The notes: generated by a model from the sequence alone, not told the origin. Positions 36,434 through 46,052 are shown, counted from the stretch's first letter. The stretch: DNA of 64,000 bases from Verrucomicrobiaceae bacterium (GCA_027484445.1 JAIXSY010000032.1:1-64000), one strand, 5' to 3'. Numbers and translations: made by a program.

Positions 36434-39295
36434 TCAGGGCCTAACTTTCTCGAGAGCAACAACGCCAGATTGTTGGGTTGCAGGGGTGCCAGCCTGATCT
36501 AGGAGGAAATAACCGACTCCTTCAGGAACACCGTCGATAGGAACGATCAGCCCACTGAAGGGCACCGTGCGTGTGCCTTGGCTCACAAACGTTCCTTTAA
36601 AGACACCCGTTGCAGGAGTGAGCGGCGTGAGTGTGGTCCTTGCTGCTGCCGAAGAACGTGTTGTGATCGTGAACCGCGTAGGTGCCGCAAAGGTAACAAC
36701 TGCGTTGGGATTATTTCTGCCCGATGCATTGACGTTAGCCTGATCAAACTGCAGTGAAGCTGTCTCGTTGGCCGCAAGGTCCAAGGGGAAACCGCTCAAA
36801 GGCAAGCTGTAAGCTCCACCTTTGACGTCTGCATCTGGGATATTGAACCCGCTGCGATACAAACGGTTTGAAGCAGCATTGTTAGCTGGGCGATTCCATG
36901 AAGCCTTACCTGCCACTGTGTTGTCAGAAGCATTGACCAAAGATGTGCTGCGACTGATGTCAAAAATTGCGAGCAAGGATCCCTTTTGGGCGGTGGTGTA
37001 GTAAGTGCGGAAAATGAAGAGTTCTCCATTTGGCCCCAAAAACGCAGGACCTGTGATTCGCTCACCATCAGGAAGATTACCGTCGAAGGTTAGCTTACCA
37101 TCAGCCGCCACTGTGAACGAGAAGAAACCCACTCCTTGTGGGGCGACCGCTGCATCACCCGCAAGAGCATGACCTGGCAGCAAGCCAAGTGCGACGTTGT
37201 AACGATGGGCATATTGTGTGGCTGGGGAGGTGCGAGCCACCCAAGTCGATCTCCATGCTTCAAAGGTTTGACTCGCAACTCCCAAGCTGATGGTGGGAAA
37301 ATCTTCCGTCGCTGCATTGTTGTCATCAATGCCAACCACCAAGTTATTGCTGATTCTGAAGCTCACTTGATATGGCGCACCGGAAACGCGCCTGACGGCG
37401 AAGTTACCTGTCGCTATCGCTGTCGCTGGATCAGTGCCCGTGATTGTCAATCGATCCGAGAAGGAGAGAACTGTCGTTCCAAGAGTCAATTTGCCAGTCA
37501 AAGTTCCCGTAGGAGTCACGGTCATGTCATAACGACCACCGAGATCTCCTGAAGGGACAGCTCCACGGTTGATGGGGCCTTCGTAAATTCCAGCCAAATT
37601 GGCTGGAAAGGCATTGATGACAATCGGGACTTCAACGGCAGTGCTTGTGCCGGATTTGTTGACGGCGGTGATCCGAACACGCCTCGTGGTTGCCGTCGTT
37701 GCGGCAGTGGGAAAACCAGAAATTACACCTGTTTTGGCGTTCAGCGTTAGACCTGCTGGCAGCGGCGAAGCCGTGAAGCTCTCAGCGACATTGGTTCCAT
37801 TCGGGAGCAGATTCTGGGGAATCGTGTAAGTGTAGAATCCGCCCACGATCCCTGTCGGGAGCGTGACTGTGCCAAGCGCTGGCGGGCTGTTGTAAACCGT
37901 AAGATTGATCGCTCCGCTATCTTTGCTCGATCCATAAGCAGAGACGCGGCATACATAATCACCTGCGTCATCGAGATTCAAAGACCTGATGGTAAGCCTG
38001 GCTGTGCCAGCGCCGCTGTATTTCGAACCATCTTCGAGGGGGTTGACCAAGTCTGGCAACAAGAACCAACGATAACCTGTGATGCCCGTTCCTGCCGTTG
38101 TGACCTGAAGAGTTGCTGTGGTTGTCGCAGGAGTTCTCGCCTGAGCGACAAAGGAGACCGGTGATTGGTTCACCACGACTAGGTTGGCTGTTGAGCTCGC
38201 TGATCCCGTGTTTGCACCTGGAGCATTTGATGCTGTGACGGAAATCGCACCCGCATCGGCTAGGCTGACATTGCTAAGATTCAACGCATCTGATGTCGAT
38301 AAAACCGTCGAACCCTTTCTCCAGCTGTAGTTTAGTGTTCCTGTCGCTACTGCCTGAACGGTAAAGCCCACAGATTCACCAGTGCCGACGATTTGGGATT
38401 GAGGAGCGGTAATGATCGTGGGGCGCGGCGTCACCACGTTGAGGAAAACCGAGTTGCTTGCCACGTCAGTGTTTGTGCCATTTCTCAGCACACAATCATA
38501 ATTCGCGCGGGAAGATAAACTGGCCGATGTGATGACATAAGTGGTGCCAGTGGCTCCCAAGATGTTTTGACCATTGCGACGCCACTGATAGGTGATCGGC
38601 GGAGTGCCTGACGCGTTGGTCACTGTGAATACGACACGCGTGCTGACAGGCACTTGAGGTGTCGATGGGTTCACTGTCACCTGAACGCCTGAAGGCACGA
38701 TCAGGGCACCGCTTGCACTATGAGAAGGGGCACCTGCACCGATGTTACTGCCATTGGCCAAACCACCCAGGTGAGCCACGAGTTCTAGAGCACCTGTATC
38801 AGGACTCACGAAGGTATCTGGAGCCAATTCGTCTGCATCAGCCCAGGTCTGCCTAGTCGAAAAGATCGCCTGCTGAGTGGCTGTGGATGGAGCTGTGTTG
38901 TTGAGAATCCATACATAGACCTTCTCTCCAGCGATATCGCCAGAAGCGTTAGTCGTTGAGCCCGCACTGCTGTCATAGGGAACTCCTTCGAAGGTTCCCG
39001 ATGCATTGTAGCTCAGCGTGAGATCAAAGAATCCTGTCGTCGAATTCACAGAAATAGGACCAGAATAACTGGCCACCTCTGTGAAGGCATTGTTTAAGGC
39101 TGTGTAGTTTTCGGAATTCGCACTGAAGTTGAAGTCGGAAGGGAATACCCCAAAGCGAACGGTGCCCGTGGTGAAGGCAGAAATGCCACCCACTTCCGTG
39201 ATACCATTGCCAAGGTTGCTGGAGTAGAGTGTCGCACCTTGTGTGGTGCTGGCCAGGGCCAGAGCGGCCAGGGCAGAGTAGAAGAATCGTTTCAT
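36434..39295 (-). CDS. Large secreted protein with Ig-like domains
   Basis: 953 residues with a signal peptide (MKRFFYSALAALALASTTQG). An N-terminal domain (about 20-200) precedes three Ig-like domains (VVFTVTNASGTPPITYQWRR; GFTVQAVATGTLNYSWRKGS; LTIRSLNLDDAGDYVCRVSA) and a putative Ig domain of the He_PIG type (FTASPLPAGLTLNAKTGVIS). The C-terminal 350 residues form a domain of the IYEGPINRG...MTVTPTGTLTGKL type with two halves. A related domain is visible near the left end of the window in the giant protein. This layout is common in Verrucomicrobia. The function is unknown, probably surface or matrix. 38 bp separate it from the beta-helix gene. Confidence 0.82.
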   Translation of the reverse strand: MKRFFYSALAALALASTTQGATLYSSNLGNGITEVGGISAFTTGTVRFGVFPSDFNFSANSENYTALNNAFTEVASYSGPISVNSTTGFFDLTLSYNASGTFEGVPYDSSAGSTTNASGDIAGEKVYVWILNNTAPSTATQQAIFSTRQTWADADELAPDTFVSPDTGALELVAHLGGLANGSNIGAGAPSHSASGALIVPSGVQVTVNPSTPQVPVSTRVVFTVTNASGTPPITYQWRRNGQNILGATGTTYVITSASLSSRANYDCVLRNGTNTDVASNSVFLNVVTPRPTIITAPQSQIVGTGESVGFTVQAVATGTLNYSWRKGSTVLSTSDALNLSNVSLADAGAISVTASNAPGANTGSASSTANLVVVNQSPVSFVAQARTPATTTATLQVTTAGTGITGYRWFLLPDLVNPLEDGSKYSGAGTARLTIRSLNLDDAGDYVCRVSAYGSSKDSGAINLTVYNSPPALGTVTLPTGIVGGFYTYTIPQNLLPNGTNVAESFTASPLPAGLTLNAKTGVISGFPTAATTATTRRVRITAVNKSGTSTAVEVPIVINAFPANLAGIYEGPINRGAVPSGDLGGRYDMTVTPTGTLTGKLTLGTTVLSFSDRLTITGTDPATAIATGNFAVRRVSGAPYQVSFRISNNLVVGIDDNNAATEDFPTISLGVASQTFEAWRSTWVARTSPATQYAHRYNVALGLLPGHALAGDAAVAPQGVGFFSFTVAADGKLTFDGNLPDGERITGPAFLGPNGELFIFRTYYTTAQKGSLLAIFDISRSTSLVNASDNTVAGKASWNRPANNAASNRLYRSGFNIPDADVKGGAYSLPLSGFPLDLAANETASLQFDQANVNASGRNNPNAVVTFAAPTRFTITTRSSAAARTTLTPLTPATGVFKGTFVSQGTRTVPFSGLIVPIDGVPEGVGYFLLDQAGTPATQQSGVVALEKVRP

Positions 39296-39336
39296 GCAGA
39301 TGTTATCTTGAATTGGGTCTGTCTGAAAATTTGAGA

Positions 39337-40347
39337 TCAGTTGGCCAAAGGCTCAGGAAGAGCGAATCGGACATCACCAGCTTGCTCCTTGAAGAGCATC
39401 GCCTTGCCTGGATTGATGACGACAGCAGATTGGTTCGTGGAACTGTCACCTAGAGTGCGCCATCCGGTGCCACCGAGACCTGAAGTCTTGAAGAAATAGC
39501 CCTTCAGCACACCATTCGACTCAAGATACACCACGTCAGCTGTGCCAGGACCACTGCCACCACTCATGAACTGCTGAAGGCCGCTGGAGCCAAGTGTGGT
39601 CGGCACCATGAAGGGATTGTTCGCGATGGTGAATCCCGTGGTCACATTCACAACATGACGGCCCGGCAGGGCATCGCCACGCAAGGGAAGGAAGATTTGC
39701 GCTGAGCCAGCATCTCGGCGTGCCACGAGCAATCCAGAATCTGGAGGCACCACTGTCGCATTTTGATCAGCACCCTCTGGGTCACTGACAAGCCTCCACT
39801 TGGAAGCAGCGCTGTTGTAAAAAATCCCGGTTAGATTTCCACCAAGGGTAAGATAGACAATGTCTGCCGTGGCAGCTGTATTTCCAGAGGTTAAGCCGAT
39901 GGTATTGGTGGCTCCAAAGAGAGAGCTGATGGTCGTGAGAGTGAAGATCACATATTGATCTCCAATGTTAGGAGCCACCGAGAGCGCTGCGGTCACGTTT
40001 TGTGAAGTCTGAGCGGTGATCGTAGCACTGAGGCCATAAGCATTGTTTCCCGTCGTGTTGGCCCGACTCACGATCTTGATCGCATGAGGCTGGGTAAGCA
40101 CGTCAGGCAGAACGGCGGGTGAGGAGGAGAGCGTCAGCACGCTGCCATTCACGGCATCCACAGTGCCCGAAGCCACGATCTTGGCATTGGTCAAAGCTAC
40201 CAAGGTGGACTTGGAACGGGGAAGTTCCACGGTCAGCACACCGGCCGTGCGGCTGACAGGCAGCATATCCGCCTGTGCCAGTGCCTTGGCCGACCCGAGC
40301 AGGGCAAATGCCGCTAGGATCATCAGGGTTCGTTTTTGAATCTTCAT
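39337..40347 (-). CDS. Secreted protein resembling the TIGR02597 family
   Basis: 336 residues with a signal peptide (MKIQKRTLMILAAFALLGSAKALAQ is the N-terminal region, cleaved near ALAQ). Beta-rich body with two similar halves: TADIVYLTLGGNLTGIFYNS...SKWRLVSDPEG and TADVVYLESNGVLKGYFFKT...GWRTLGDSS, each followed by a PPDSGLLVARR/NPGKAMLFKEQ segment. This pattern matches a verrucomicrobial family that I recall as TIGR02597, of unknown function. First of three consecutive minus-strand secreted-protein genes, 41 bp before the Ig-like gene, so an operon is likely. Confidence 0.75.
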   Translation of the reverse strand: MKIQKRTLMILAAFALLGSAKALAQADMLPVSRTAGVLTVELPRSKSTLVALTNAKIVASGTVDAVNGSVLTLSSSPAVLPDVLTQPHAIKIVSRANTTGNNAYGLSATITAQTSQNVTAALSVAPNIGDQYVIFTLTTISSLFGATNTIGLTSGNTAATADIVYLTLGGNLTGIFYNSAASKWRLVSDPEGADQNATVVPPDSGLLVARRDAGSAQIFLPLRGDALPGRHVVNVTTGFTIANNPFMVPTTLGSSGLQQFMSGGSGPGTADVVYLESNGVLKGYFFKTSGLGGTGWRTLGDSSTNQSAVVINPGKAMLFKEQAGDVRFALPEPLAN

Positions 40348-40475
40348 GTTAGGTTTGAGCAGGTTTGTGGTTGAAAAGGGTCATTGCCTGTTACCATCCT
40401 GCCGCCTTTCAGGAAAAAAGACCTGGGCAACAATTTCGTCACCTGCTCTCCTGTCCGTGGCAGGACTGTGGAAGA

Positions 40476-40492
40476 AACTCCTGCCAGGAGTT
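40476..40492. promoter_or_regulatory. Short perfect inverted repeat in a divergent intergenic region
   Basis: AACTCCT-GCC-AGGAGTT lies between the divergent starts at 40347 and 40545. It has no T-run, so an operator is more likely than a terminator. No regulator is identified. Confidence 0.3.
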
Positions 40493-40544
40493 GCCGCCCA
40501 TCGGGGCCTCCGTTACATTTTCTTCAGACAAATAAGCGCACACA

Positions 40545-40940
40545 ATGCCACGCCGAGCTCAATCAGGAATCAAGCCCTCACATCTCATCGCCATCGCAGC
40601 GGTGCTGCTGGGAGGCATTGGAGGTGGATGGTCACTGCTACATCGAGGAACAGACCCGCTGACAGGACTGACTCCCCTGAGCGTCGAAGAATACCTGGAC
40701 AGTTCAAACGCCCTATCGGGTAACACTTACAAAGTGGAGGGCACTATCGACCATCGGCTCGATGCTTGGAAGAACAGTGACCGCTTGTTTTCCGTGCAAG
40801 TGAGCGAAGGGGGCAACTTTGTGCCCGTGTTGATTCCATCGAGCCTGGAAGCCAATATCCAGCGTGGACAACGCTACTTGTTCAAAGTCCGAGTTCAGGA
40901 CAATGGCATCCTGGAAGTGATGCAGCTCATCAAAGCTTAA
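40545..40940 (+). CDS. Membrane-anchored protein of unknown function, OB-fold-like
   Basis: 131 residues. A basic N terminus and one membrane helix (about 13-29, LIAIAAVLLGGIGGGWSLL) precede a small beta-rich domain (YKVEGTIDHRLDAWKNSDRL, FKVRVQDNGILEVMQLIKA) that looks like an OB fold. It is 12 bp from the next gene and probably in one operon with it. The protein appears to be anchored facing the periplasm. I do not recognise the family. Confidence 0.7.
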   Translation: MPRRAQSGIKPSHLIAIAAVLLGGIGGGWSLLHRGTDPLTGLTPLSVEEYLDSSNALSGNTYKVEGTIDHRLDAWKNSDRLFSVQVSEGGNFVPVLIPSSLEANIQRGQRYLFKVRVQDNGILEVMQLIKA

Positions 40941-40952
40941 AGACCCATCCTC

Positions 40953-42875
40953 ATGAAAACTTGCGCTCTCGTTTTATGGCTCAGCTGCTTCTTGGGTTTC
41001 ACCGCAGCTAGAGCTCAAGTCCTGCCCTCTCCGGCACCAGGTGCCGCCCAGCCTGCTCCCGCACCGGCAGCCAATGCGCATCCCTCCAATGGCGGTGGAC
41101 AGTCCTCCAACAACAACCCGATGCTGGGCAATGCCCTACCCCACGTGGATAGCGGCAATGAGATGGTGACTTGGGACGGCAAAATGTGGCAGGTGAACAA
41201 CAATCGCCTCGTCCGGTCAAAGTTCGAAATCTACCTTGCTACACCTGAAGCGAATGGAGCCGAAGACCAAGCTTATCGCGATCTCATCGCACAGATCATT
41301 CTCTTGTTAGCTCCGACACGCAAAGGCGGTCCAGATGTGTCCTCTGCTTTCGCGATGCTACCTGAAGCGGGAGCCTTTAAAATCGATGCAGGCTTGTGCA
41401 ACACCATGGCGAATGGTGTCTATGACGTGTGGCTGGCCCAGCGAAAAGTTAACAATCTACGAGCTGCGAACGATGCCATGAACAAGCGCCGCAGGCAGCT
41501 GGAATGGAACAACGAGGTGGCCATGTCGAGCGCTGAACTTTCCCCACAAGCAGGCAGTGGTACGGCCGCCAAGGGCGGTGCAGCTGCTGGGAATGCTCAA
41601 AAACAGGCCACTGCCGCAAGCATCGGCCGGGTCTCGGGCTATGTGAAAGAGATCGCTGAAATCGAGGCCCGCAAGAAGCTGAATGAAACTTCCATGGGCT
41701 TATCTGAAGTCACCAGCAAGGTGCAGTTTCAAGCACTGATTCTTCAGATGTTTTTGCAGCGACGCTTTGAGCACGCTCTGATCGCCTGCCGACTTTATCC
41801 GCACATGTTCAAAGATGGAGACAGTGTTCTCCAATTGGATGACAATTCAGACCTCAAGAAAGCCTTTTCGGCGGGGCTAGGCGTGCCTCCTACCGTCAGT
41901 TTGATCGACAGTTTGTCGTCCGAAGCCATCCGTGGTGTGGATGAGGCGGTTGTCGCCTTTGAGCAACTGGTGCAACGGCAAGATTATCAGAGTGCGAGCA
42001 ATCGCCTGATGGAAGCTTTTGCCGTGGGAGAATATCTTCCTCGGGTGCGTCGATTGCCGCTCGCAGAGAAACTGAAAGTCTTGGACTACGTTCGCGATGG
42101 GAACCAACTCGTGAATGCACTGGAGATGAAAGACTTTGGACTTGCCGAAGAGCTGGTCACCAAGCTGCGGAAAAACTCCAAGGATTTTGATTTCTCCAAA
42201 CCCCAAGCGGCCATTGAGACTGCGAGGGCCTTAGCGGACATGAGGCTGACGGCAGCCAAAGCAGCAGCCATGAAAGGCGATCAGGCCTCGTATGCAGCGG
42301 AAATGAAGGGGGCAGCAGAGATCTGGCCAACGAACCCCAAACTTCGCAGTCTATCGGAACTCATGGGACAAACGAGTGACATTCAGGCCCAGGCTTTGCT
42401 GGACCTGGATCGGCTGCTCAGCCAACGAGCCTTCCGACAGATCTTCAATGAACAGGGACGTTTCTTGGCTGCTGCCATCAATGACCCCGCACGCCAACAA
42501 CAAATCAAACAAGTGATCACGGATGTGACCGAGGTCACCATGGTGGTGAAGATGGCCGAAGAACAAAGCAAAACCGGCAATCCATTTGGAGCTTGGGAAG
42601 CTGTGGAGCGCGTGTTCAGTAAATTCCCCGAAGACCCTGAAGTGACGCGCATGAGATCCGAGCTGAGTGTGAAAGCGAGCGAGTTCGTGAGTGCTATCGA
42701 AAAAGCCAAGCAGCATGAGCAGCGCAAGCAGTCCGGCTCTGCCATCAGTTGGTATTTGAAAGCGCGTCATCTCTATGCCCCAAGCGAATTTGCCAAAACG
42801 GGCATCGAGCGTGTGGTCAGCAGTCTCCGTGAAACTGCCACTGGTGCCGATGTGCTGCCAGCTCCATCCCTCTGA
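40953..42875 (+). CDS. Large exported helical protein of unknown function
   Basis: 640 residues with a signal peptide (MKTCALVLWLSCFLGFTAARA) and a Pro/Ala/Asn low-complexity linker (about 24-60). The rest is mostly helical with no recognised domain. MVTWDGKMWQVNNNRLVRSK, FQALILQMFLQRRFEHALIA and the C-terminal AISWYLKARHLYAPSEFAKT suggest helical-repeat (TPR-like) organisation. Neighbours are the small OB-fold-like membrane protein upstream and a convergent methyltransferase 18 bp away. No function is proposed. Confidence 0.72.
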   Translation: MKTCALVLWLSCFLGFTAARAQVLPSPAPGAAQPAPAPAANAHPSNGGGQSSNNNPMLGNALPHVDSGNEMVTWDGKMWQVNNNRLVRSKFEIYLATPEANGAEDQAYRDLIAQIILLLAPTRKGGPDVSSAFAMLPEAGAFKIDAGLCNTMANGVYDVWLAQRKVNNLRAANDAMNKRRRQLEWNNEVAMSSAELSPQAGSGTAAKGGAAAGNAQKQATAASIGRVSGYVKEIAEIEARKKLNETSMGLSEVTSKVQFQALILQMFLQRRFEHALIACRLYPHMFKDGDSVLQLDDNSDLKKAFSAGLGVPPTVSLIDSLSSEAIRGVDEAVVAFEQLVQRQDYQSASNRLMEAFAVGEYLPRVRRLPLAEKLKVLDYVRDGNQLVNALEMKDFGLAEELVTKLRKNSKDFDFSKPQAAIETARALADMRLTAAKAAAMKGDQASYAAEMKGAAEIWPTNPKLRSLSELMGQTSDIQAQALLDLDRLLSQRAFRQIFNEQGRFLAAAINDPARQQQIKQVITDVTEVTMVVKMAEEQSKTGNPFGAWEAVERVFSKFPEDPEVTRMRSELSVKASEFVSAIEKAKQHEQRKQSGSAISWYLKARHLYAPSEFAKTGIERVVSSLRETATGADVLPAPSL

Positions 42876-42893
42876 CTGACCCGCATTCGGCCA

Positions 42894-43496
42894 TCACGTG
42901 CCGCGTCGCTTCAGAACCGCGACCCAGCGATCGACAGACTTTCCGGGAGCATCAGCCAATGCACGACTGGCACGGTTGCGTTTGTTGCTCACCACTTCCA
43001 TGCCCAGCGATTCTAGCGCGCGAAGTGCCAAACGATGCTCGACATCGAAATAGCTGGTGATGACCAGCATCCCGTCTGGTCTCAGTTTGGCGATGCCTTG
43101 ATCAAAGATCTTCTTCCAAAGCTCTTGGCCATGCCAAAAGTTCTGGTGCCGTAGGAAGACCATGTTGAAGTCGTCACCAAGTTCCTTGTGTTGATCAATC
43201 TTGGTCGCATCCTCGATCAAAAACTTCGCCGGAAGATGTGCGTGAGTTTCCCGCGCTTGACGAATTTCACGGATGCGAATGTCCGCCCCAATCATTTCGA
43301 CACGCCCTCCATGCGTCAAATCTGTGCCGACTTGCACCAAAGTCTCAGCTTCATCACAGCGTCCACAGGCAAGATTGAGGATGCGCATTTCTTTCGGGGG
43401 GACCAGATGCGGCTCCAAGGAATCCTTCAGGATCAAATGCAGCTTCTTCATGTCCTCAGCGAGGATGGGGTGTGTGCTGGAAATCGGCTGACTCAT
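42894..43496 (-). CDS. SAM-dependent methyltransferase-like protein
   Basis: 200 residues from the ATG at 43496. The Rossmann motif I RILNLACGRCDEAETL (about 38-53) and the motif II acidic stretch EMIGADIRIREI are present, and LIEDATKID and the later GMLVITSYFDVEHRLALRA fit a class I methyltransferase. The substrate is unknown. It lies 24 bp downstream of hemA on the same strand, so it is probably cotranscribed. A role in tetrapyrrole metabolism is possible but unsupported. Confidence 0.72.
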   Translation of the reverse strand: MSQPISSTHPILAEDMKKLHLILKDSLEPHLVPPKEMRILNLACGRCDEAETLVQVGTDLTHGGRVEMIGADIRIREIRQARETHAHLPAKFLIEDATKIDQHKELGDDFNMVFLRHQNFWHGQELWKKIFDQGIAKLRPDGMLVITSYFDVEHRLALRALESLGMEVVSNKRNRASRALADAPGKSVDRWVAVLKRRGT

Positions 43497-43520
43497 GGCT
43501 ATCCTCCACAAACGTCTCAC

Positions 43521-44567
43521 TCAGGGATTTTTGACAAAACCAAATTTGGCGAGCTGCTCCTCAATGATTTTCTCGCAGAGTTCGAGCTGCTTTTCACGCT
43601 TTCGCCTTTCCCCATCGGCAATGGCTTGTAGGGCATCAATGTCATACAGATAAACTCCCTCAATGTCATTCACCTGTGGGTCCACATCTCGTGGGACAGC
43701 GATGTCGATGATCAAGAGCGGCTCCCAGCGGCGCTTGCGCATGACTTCTCTCACGAGCTCAGGCTTGATGACAAAATGAGGAGCGCTTGTGCTGGAAATG
43801 ATCACATCCACTTCATGCAGTGCGGCCTCCCATTCATCGAATCGGAGAGCTGTGCCTCCCATCTCCGTTGCCATTTCAACAGCACGCTCGTGGCTTCGAT
43901 TTGAAACAATGATGCTGTGTGCTCCACGGGACAGAAGACTCTGAGCGCAGGTCCGACTCATCTCTCCCGCGCCCACCAACATGACTCTGCATTTTTTAAG
44001 ATCGTGGACCTTTTCCGCGAGGTCCACTGCGACACTGCCCACGCTCGTAGAGCCGCGTTGAATGCTCGTTTCATTGCGCACCTTTTTCCCCACCGTAAAG
44101 GCTTGTTGGAAAAGTTTGTTCAGCCTTCGGCTGGTGGTGCCAGCTTCCAACGCTTTCTGATAGGCTGCCTTGACCTGACCAAAGATCTCCGTCTCTCCGA
44201 GCACCATGCTGTCCAAGCCACTGACCACGCGGAAGAGATGACGCGCAGCCTCAGCTGCGTCCAGCTTGTAGGTCACGAGCGCTTCCGCCTGCTCCTGAGC
44301 CAATTCGAAACGGCGAACCAAATAATCCACCAGCGATTCGTGAGCGGCTTGGGGATCCTCCAGAGAGTGAGTGGCATAAAGCTCGACGCGATTGCAGGTG
44401 CTGAGCACCACACCTTCTTCAAAGCCGGGAAGGGAGCGCACTTCATGGACTGCTTCTGGCACCTTGGCCTCGGGAAAGGCAACGCGCTCTCGCACCTCGA
44501 CCGGTGTCGTGCGGTAGTTCAGGCCGAGGCAGACCAATTGGGGGGTGGCGTTTGCTGCTTCAGCCAT
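43521..44567 (-). CDS. hemA: Glutamyl-tRNA reductase
   Basis: 348 residues. It reduces glutamyl-tRNA to glutamate-1-semialdehyde, the first committed step of C5 tetrapyrrole synthesis. The catalytic Cys58 is in VVLSTCNRVELYA. GLNYRTTPVEVRERVAF opens the protein and SGLDSMVLGETEIFGQVK is the substrate-channel signature. The NADPH site is CRVMLVGAGEMSRTCAQSLL, and IIDIAVPRDVDPQVNDIEGV follows. It is shorter than the usual 410-430 residues because the C-terminal dimerisation helix is reduced. The start overlaps the hemX-like gene by 8 bp, as in classical hemX-hemA operons. Confidence 0.95.
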   Translation of the reverse strand: MAEAANATPQLVCLGLNYRTTPVEVRERVAFPEAKVPEAVHEVRSLPGFEEGVVLSTCNRVELYATHSLEDPQAAHESLVDYLVRRFELAQEQAEALVTYKLDAAEAARHLFRVVSGLDSMVLGETEIFGQVKAAYQKALEAGTTSRRLNKLFQQAFTVGKKVRNETSIQRGSTSVGSVAVDLAEKVHDLKKCRVMLVGAGEMSRTCAQSLLSRGAHSIIVSNRSHERAVEMATEMGGTALRFDEWEAALHEVDVIISSTSAPHFVIKPELVREVMRKRRWEPLLIIDIAVPRDVDPQVNDIEGVYLYDIDALQAIADGERRKREKQLELCEKIIEEQLAKFGFVKNP

Positions 44568-45342
44568 GAGTCGTCACGAGCCAGAGAGAAATGAAAGGGA
44601 TGATGAATCCCACAGCAGCCAACCAAGCCGTCTGCCGTGGGGAAAGGACATGACGCCAGATCACCACACCCATCACCGCGTAAAGCAACCATACGCCCCA
44701 GGCAAAAATCAGCTTCGGGTTGGAGATCGGCGTCGTTAATTTGAAGGAAACCGCCAAGCTGAGGCTCAACAAGACAAGACCTAGCGCCAGCAGTCGCCGA
44801 ATCGCAAGTGCCAGTCCCTGGATCGGAGGCAACTGGTAAAACAGTCCACCGATCCGGTGCTGCTTCAGGAACCGTTCTTGCAGCAAATACATCACGCCCG
44901 TGATGCAGGTCAACGCAAAGGCTGCATAAGCCATGAGGGCCAAGGCGGCATGCAACTCCACCCAAGCATCCACCTTGGCCTTGGCTGCATAATCAGGAAA
45001 TGCATTGGGCACGGCAAAGGCCAAGAGCTGCATCATGGCGACGAGCGGAGCCGTGAAAAAGCCAAGCAGCGACACTCGATAGGTCGGCCCCACGAGAAAG
45101 TACAGCAGCACCACACTCCAACCGGTGAAGACCAAAACATCCGAGAGACTCTTCATCGGGCACTGGCGCACGGTTTCACCACGAAGAAAAACCGCACCTG
45201 TCTGCAAAGCGAAGCCCGCGAGCATCAACAGCCATTGTCGAGACGTGCGCCACTGCCCCGAAAGCAGAGCACGAACCGCCGGAATCACCGCGACCATAAA
45301 GGCCAGGGTGGAGAGGGCTAAAAGCTGTCGGTCAGCGGTCAT
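44560..45342 (-). CDS. HemX/CcsA-family membrane protein
   Basis: 260 residues from the ATG at 45342 (MTADRQLL); a longer frame reaches 45408. Eight predicted membrane helices. The segment LHAALALMAYAAFALTCITG followed by VMYLLQERFLK is the HemX/cytochrome-c-assembly signature. The direct overlap with hemA supports a HemX-type role in controlling or supporting GluTR, or in cytochrome c assembly; the sequence cannot separate these. I do not see the WWD heme-handling motif of true CcsA proteins. Confidence 0.85.
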   Translation of the reverse strand: MTADRQLLALSTLAFMVAVIPAVRALLSGQWRTSRQWLLMLAGFALQTGAVFLRGETVRQCPMKSLSDVLVFTGWSVVLLYFLVGPTYRVSLLGFFTAPLVAMMQLLAFAVPNAFPDYAAKAKVDAWVELHAALALMAYAAFALTCITGVMYLLQERFLKQHRIGGLFYQLPPIQGLALAIRRLLALGLVLLSLSLAVSFKLTTPISNPKLIFAWGVWLLYAVMGVVIWRHVLSPRQTAWLAAVGFIIPFISLWLVTTHG

Positions 45343-45471
45343 GTTCAGTGGGGAAATCAGTAACGCGAGGAGAGGAGGTTTGGTCAAGAAGCCAGAGTCA
45401 CTCCCCAAAATACGCCGGAGCGGACCTCACTGCCTTCTTGACGTTTGTTGGCCCCGCCTCCACCTGCCAGC

Positions 45472-45966
45472 ATGAGTTCTCCTGACTGGCAAACTTGGCG
45501 CCCCACAGTCCTAGCGACACTGATGTTCATTGTGGATGAAAGCGCAGAAAAAGTGCTGCTCATCCGCAAAAAGCGGGGTCTAGGCGCAGGGAAAATCAAT
45601 GGACCCGGAGGCAAAATCGACCCCGGTGAAACCAGCGAAGCTTGTGCGATCCGAGAGACCCAAGAAGAACTGGGGGTAACCGCGCGGAACCCCACCAAGC
45701 ATGGAGAACTGTGGTTCCAATTCGTGGACGGTCTTTCCCTCCATGTGGATGTGTTTCGTGCCACCGAGTGGGAGGGTGACCCGATTGAAACTGAAGAAGC
45801 CGTGCCGCTTTGGACATCCCTGTCCGAATTGCCTTTCGAGCAAATGTGGGCCGATGATCGCTACTGGCTCACCGAAGTTCTGGTCGAAAAAAGGCATTTC
45901 ATGGGGAAGTTCCTCTTCGACGATGACACGATGCTCACTCAGGAGGTGACTTGGATCGAAGCCTAG
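45472..45966 (+). CDS. NUDIX hydrolase, MTH1/8-oxo-dGTPase-like
   Basis: 164 residues from the ATG at 45472. The Nudix box is complete (GGKIDPGETSEACAIRET then QEELGV), with the REXXEE Glu ligands for Mg2+. The preceding RKKRGLGAGKINGPG resembles the MTH1/NUDT1 subgroup that sanitises oxidised purine nucleotides; the later WADDRYWLTEVL also fits this group. Cytosolic. A shared bidirectional terminator separates it from rpsU. Other nucleotides remain possible substrates. Confidence 0.87.
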   Translation: MSSPDWQTWRPTVLATLMFIVDESAEKVLLIRKKRGLGAGKINGPGGKIDPGETSEACAIRETQEELGVTARNPTKHGELWFQFVDGLSLHVDVFRATEWEGDPIETEEAVPLWTSLSELPFEQMWADDRYWLTEVLVEKRHFMGKFLFDDDTMLTQEVTWIEA

Positions 45967-45970
45967 ACAC

Positions 45971-46005
45971 AAAAAAGCTGCCTGCAGTGAAGCAGACAGC
46001 TTTTC
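45971..46005. terminator. Bidirectional intrinsic terminator between NUDIX gene and rpsU
   Basis: The stem GCTGCCTGC/GCAGACAGC (one mismatch) around a six-base loop is followed by TTTTC on the plus strand and TTTTTT on the minus strand. It can serve both convergent genes. Confidence 0.85.
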
Positions 46006-46052
46006 GAGGTTGAAAGGGTTGGACGAACCGACAACGAGCCGAAGGAAATCAA

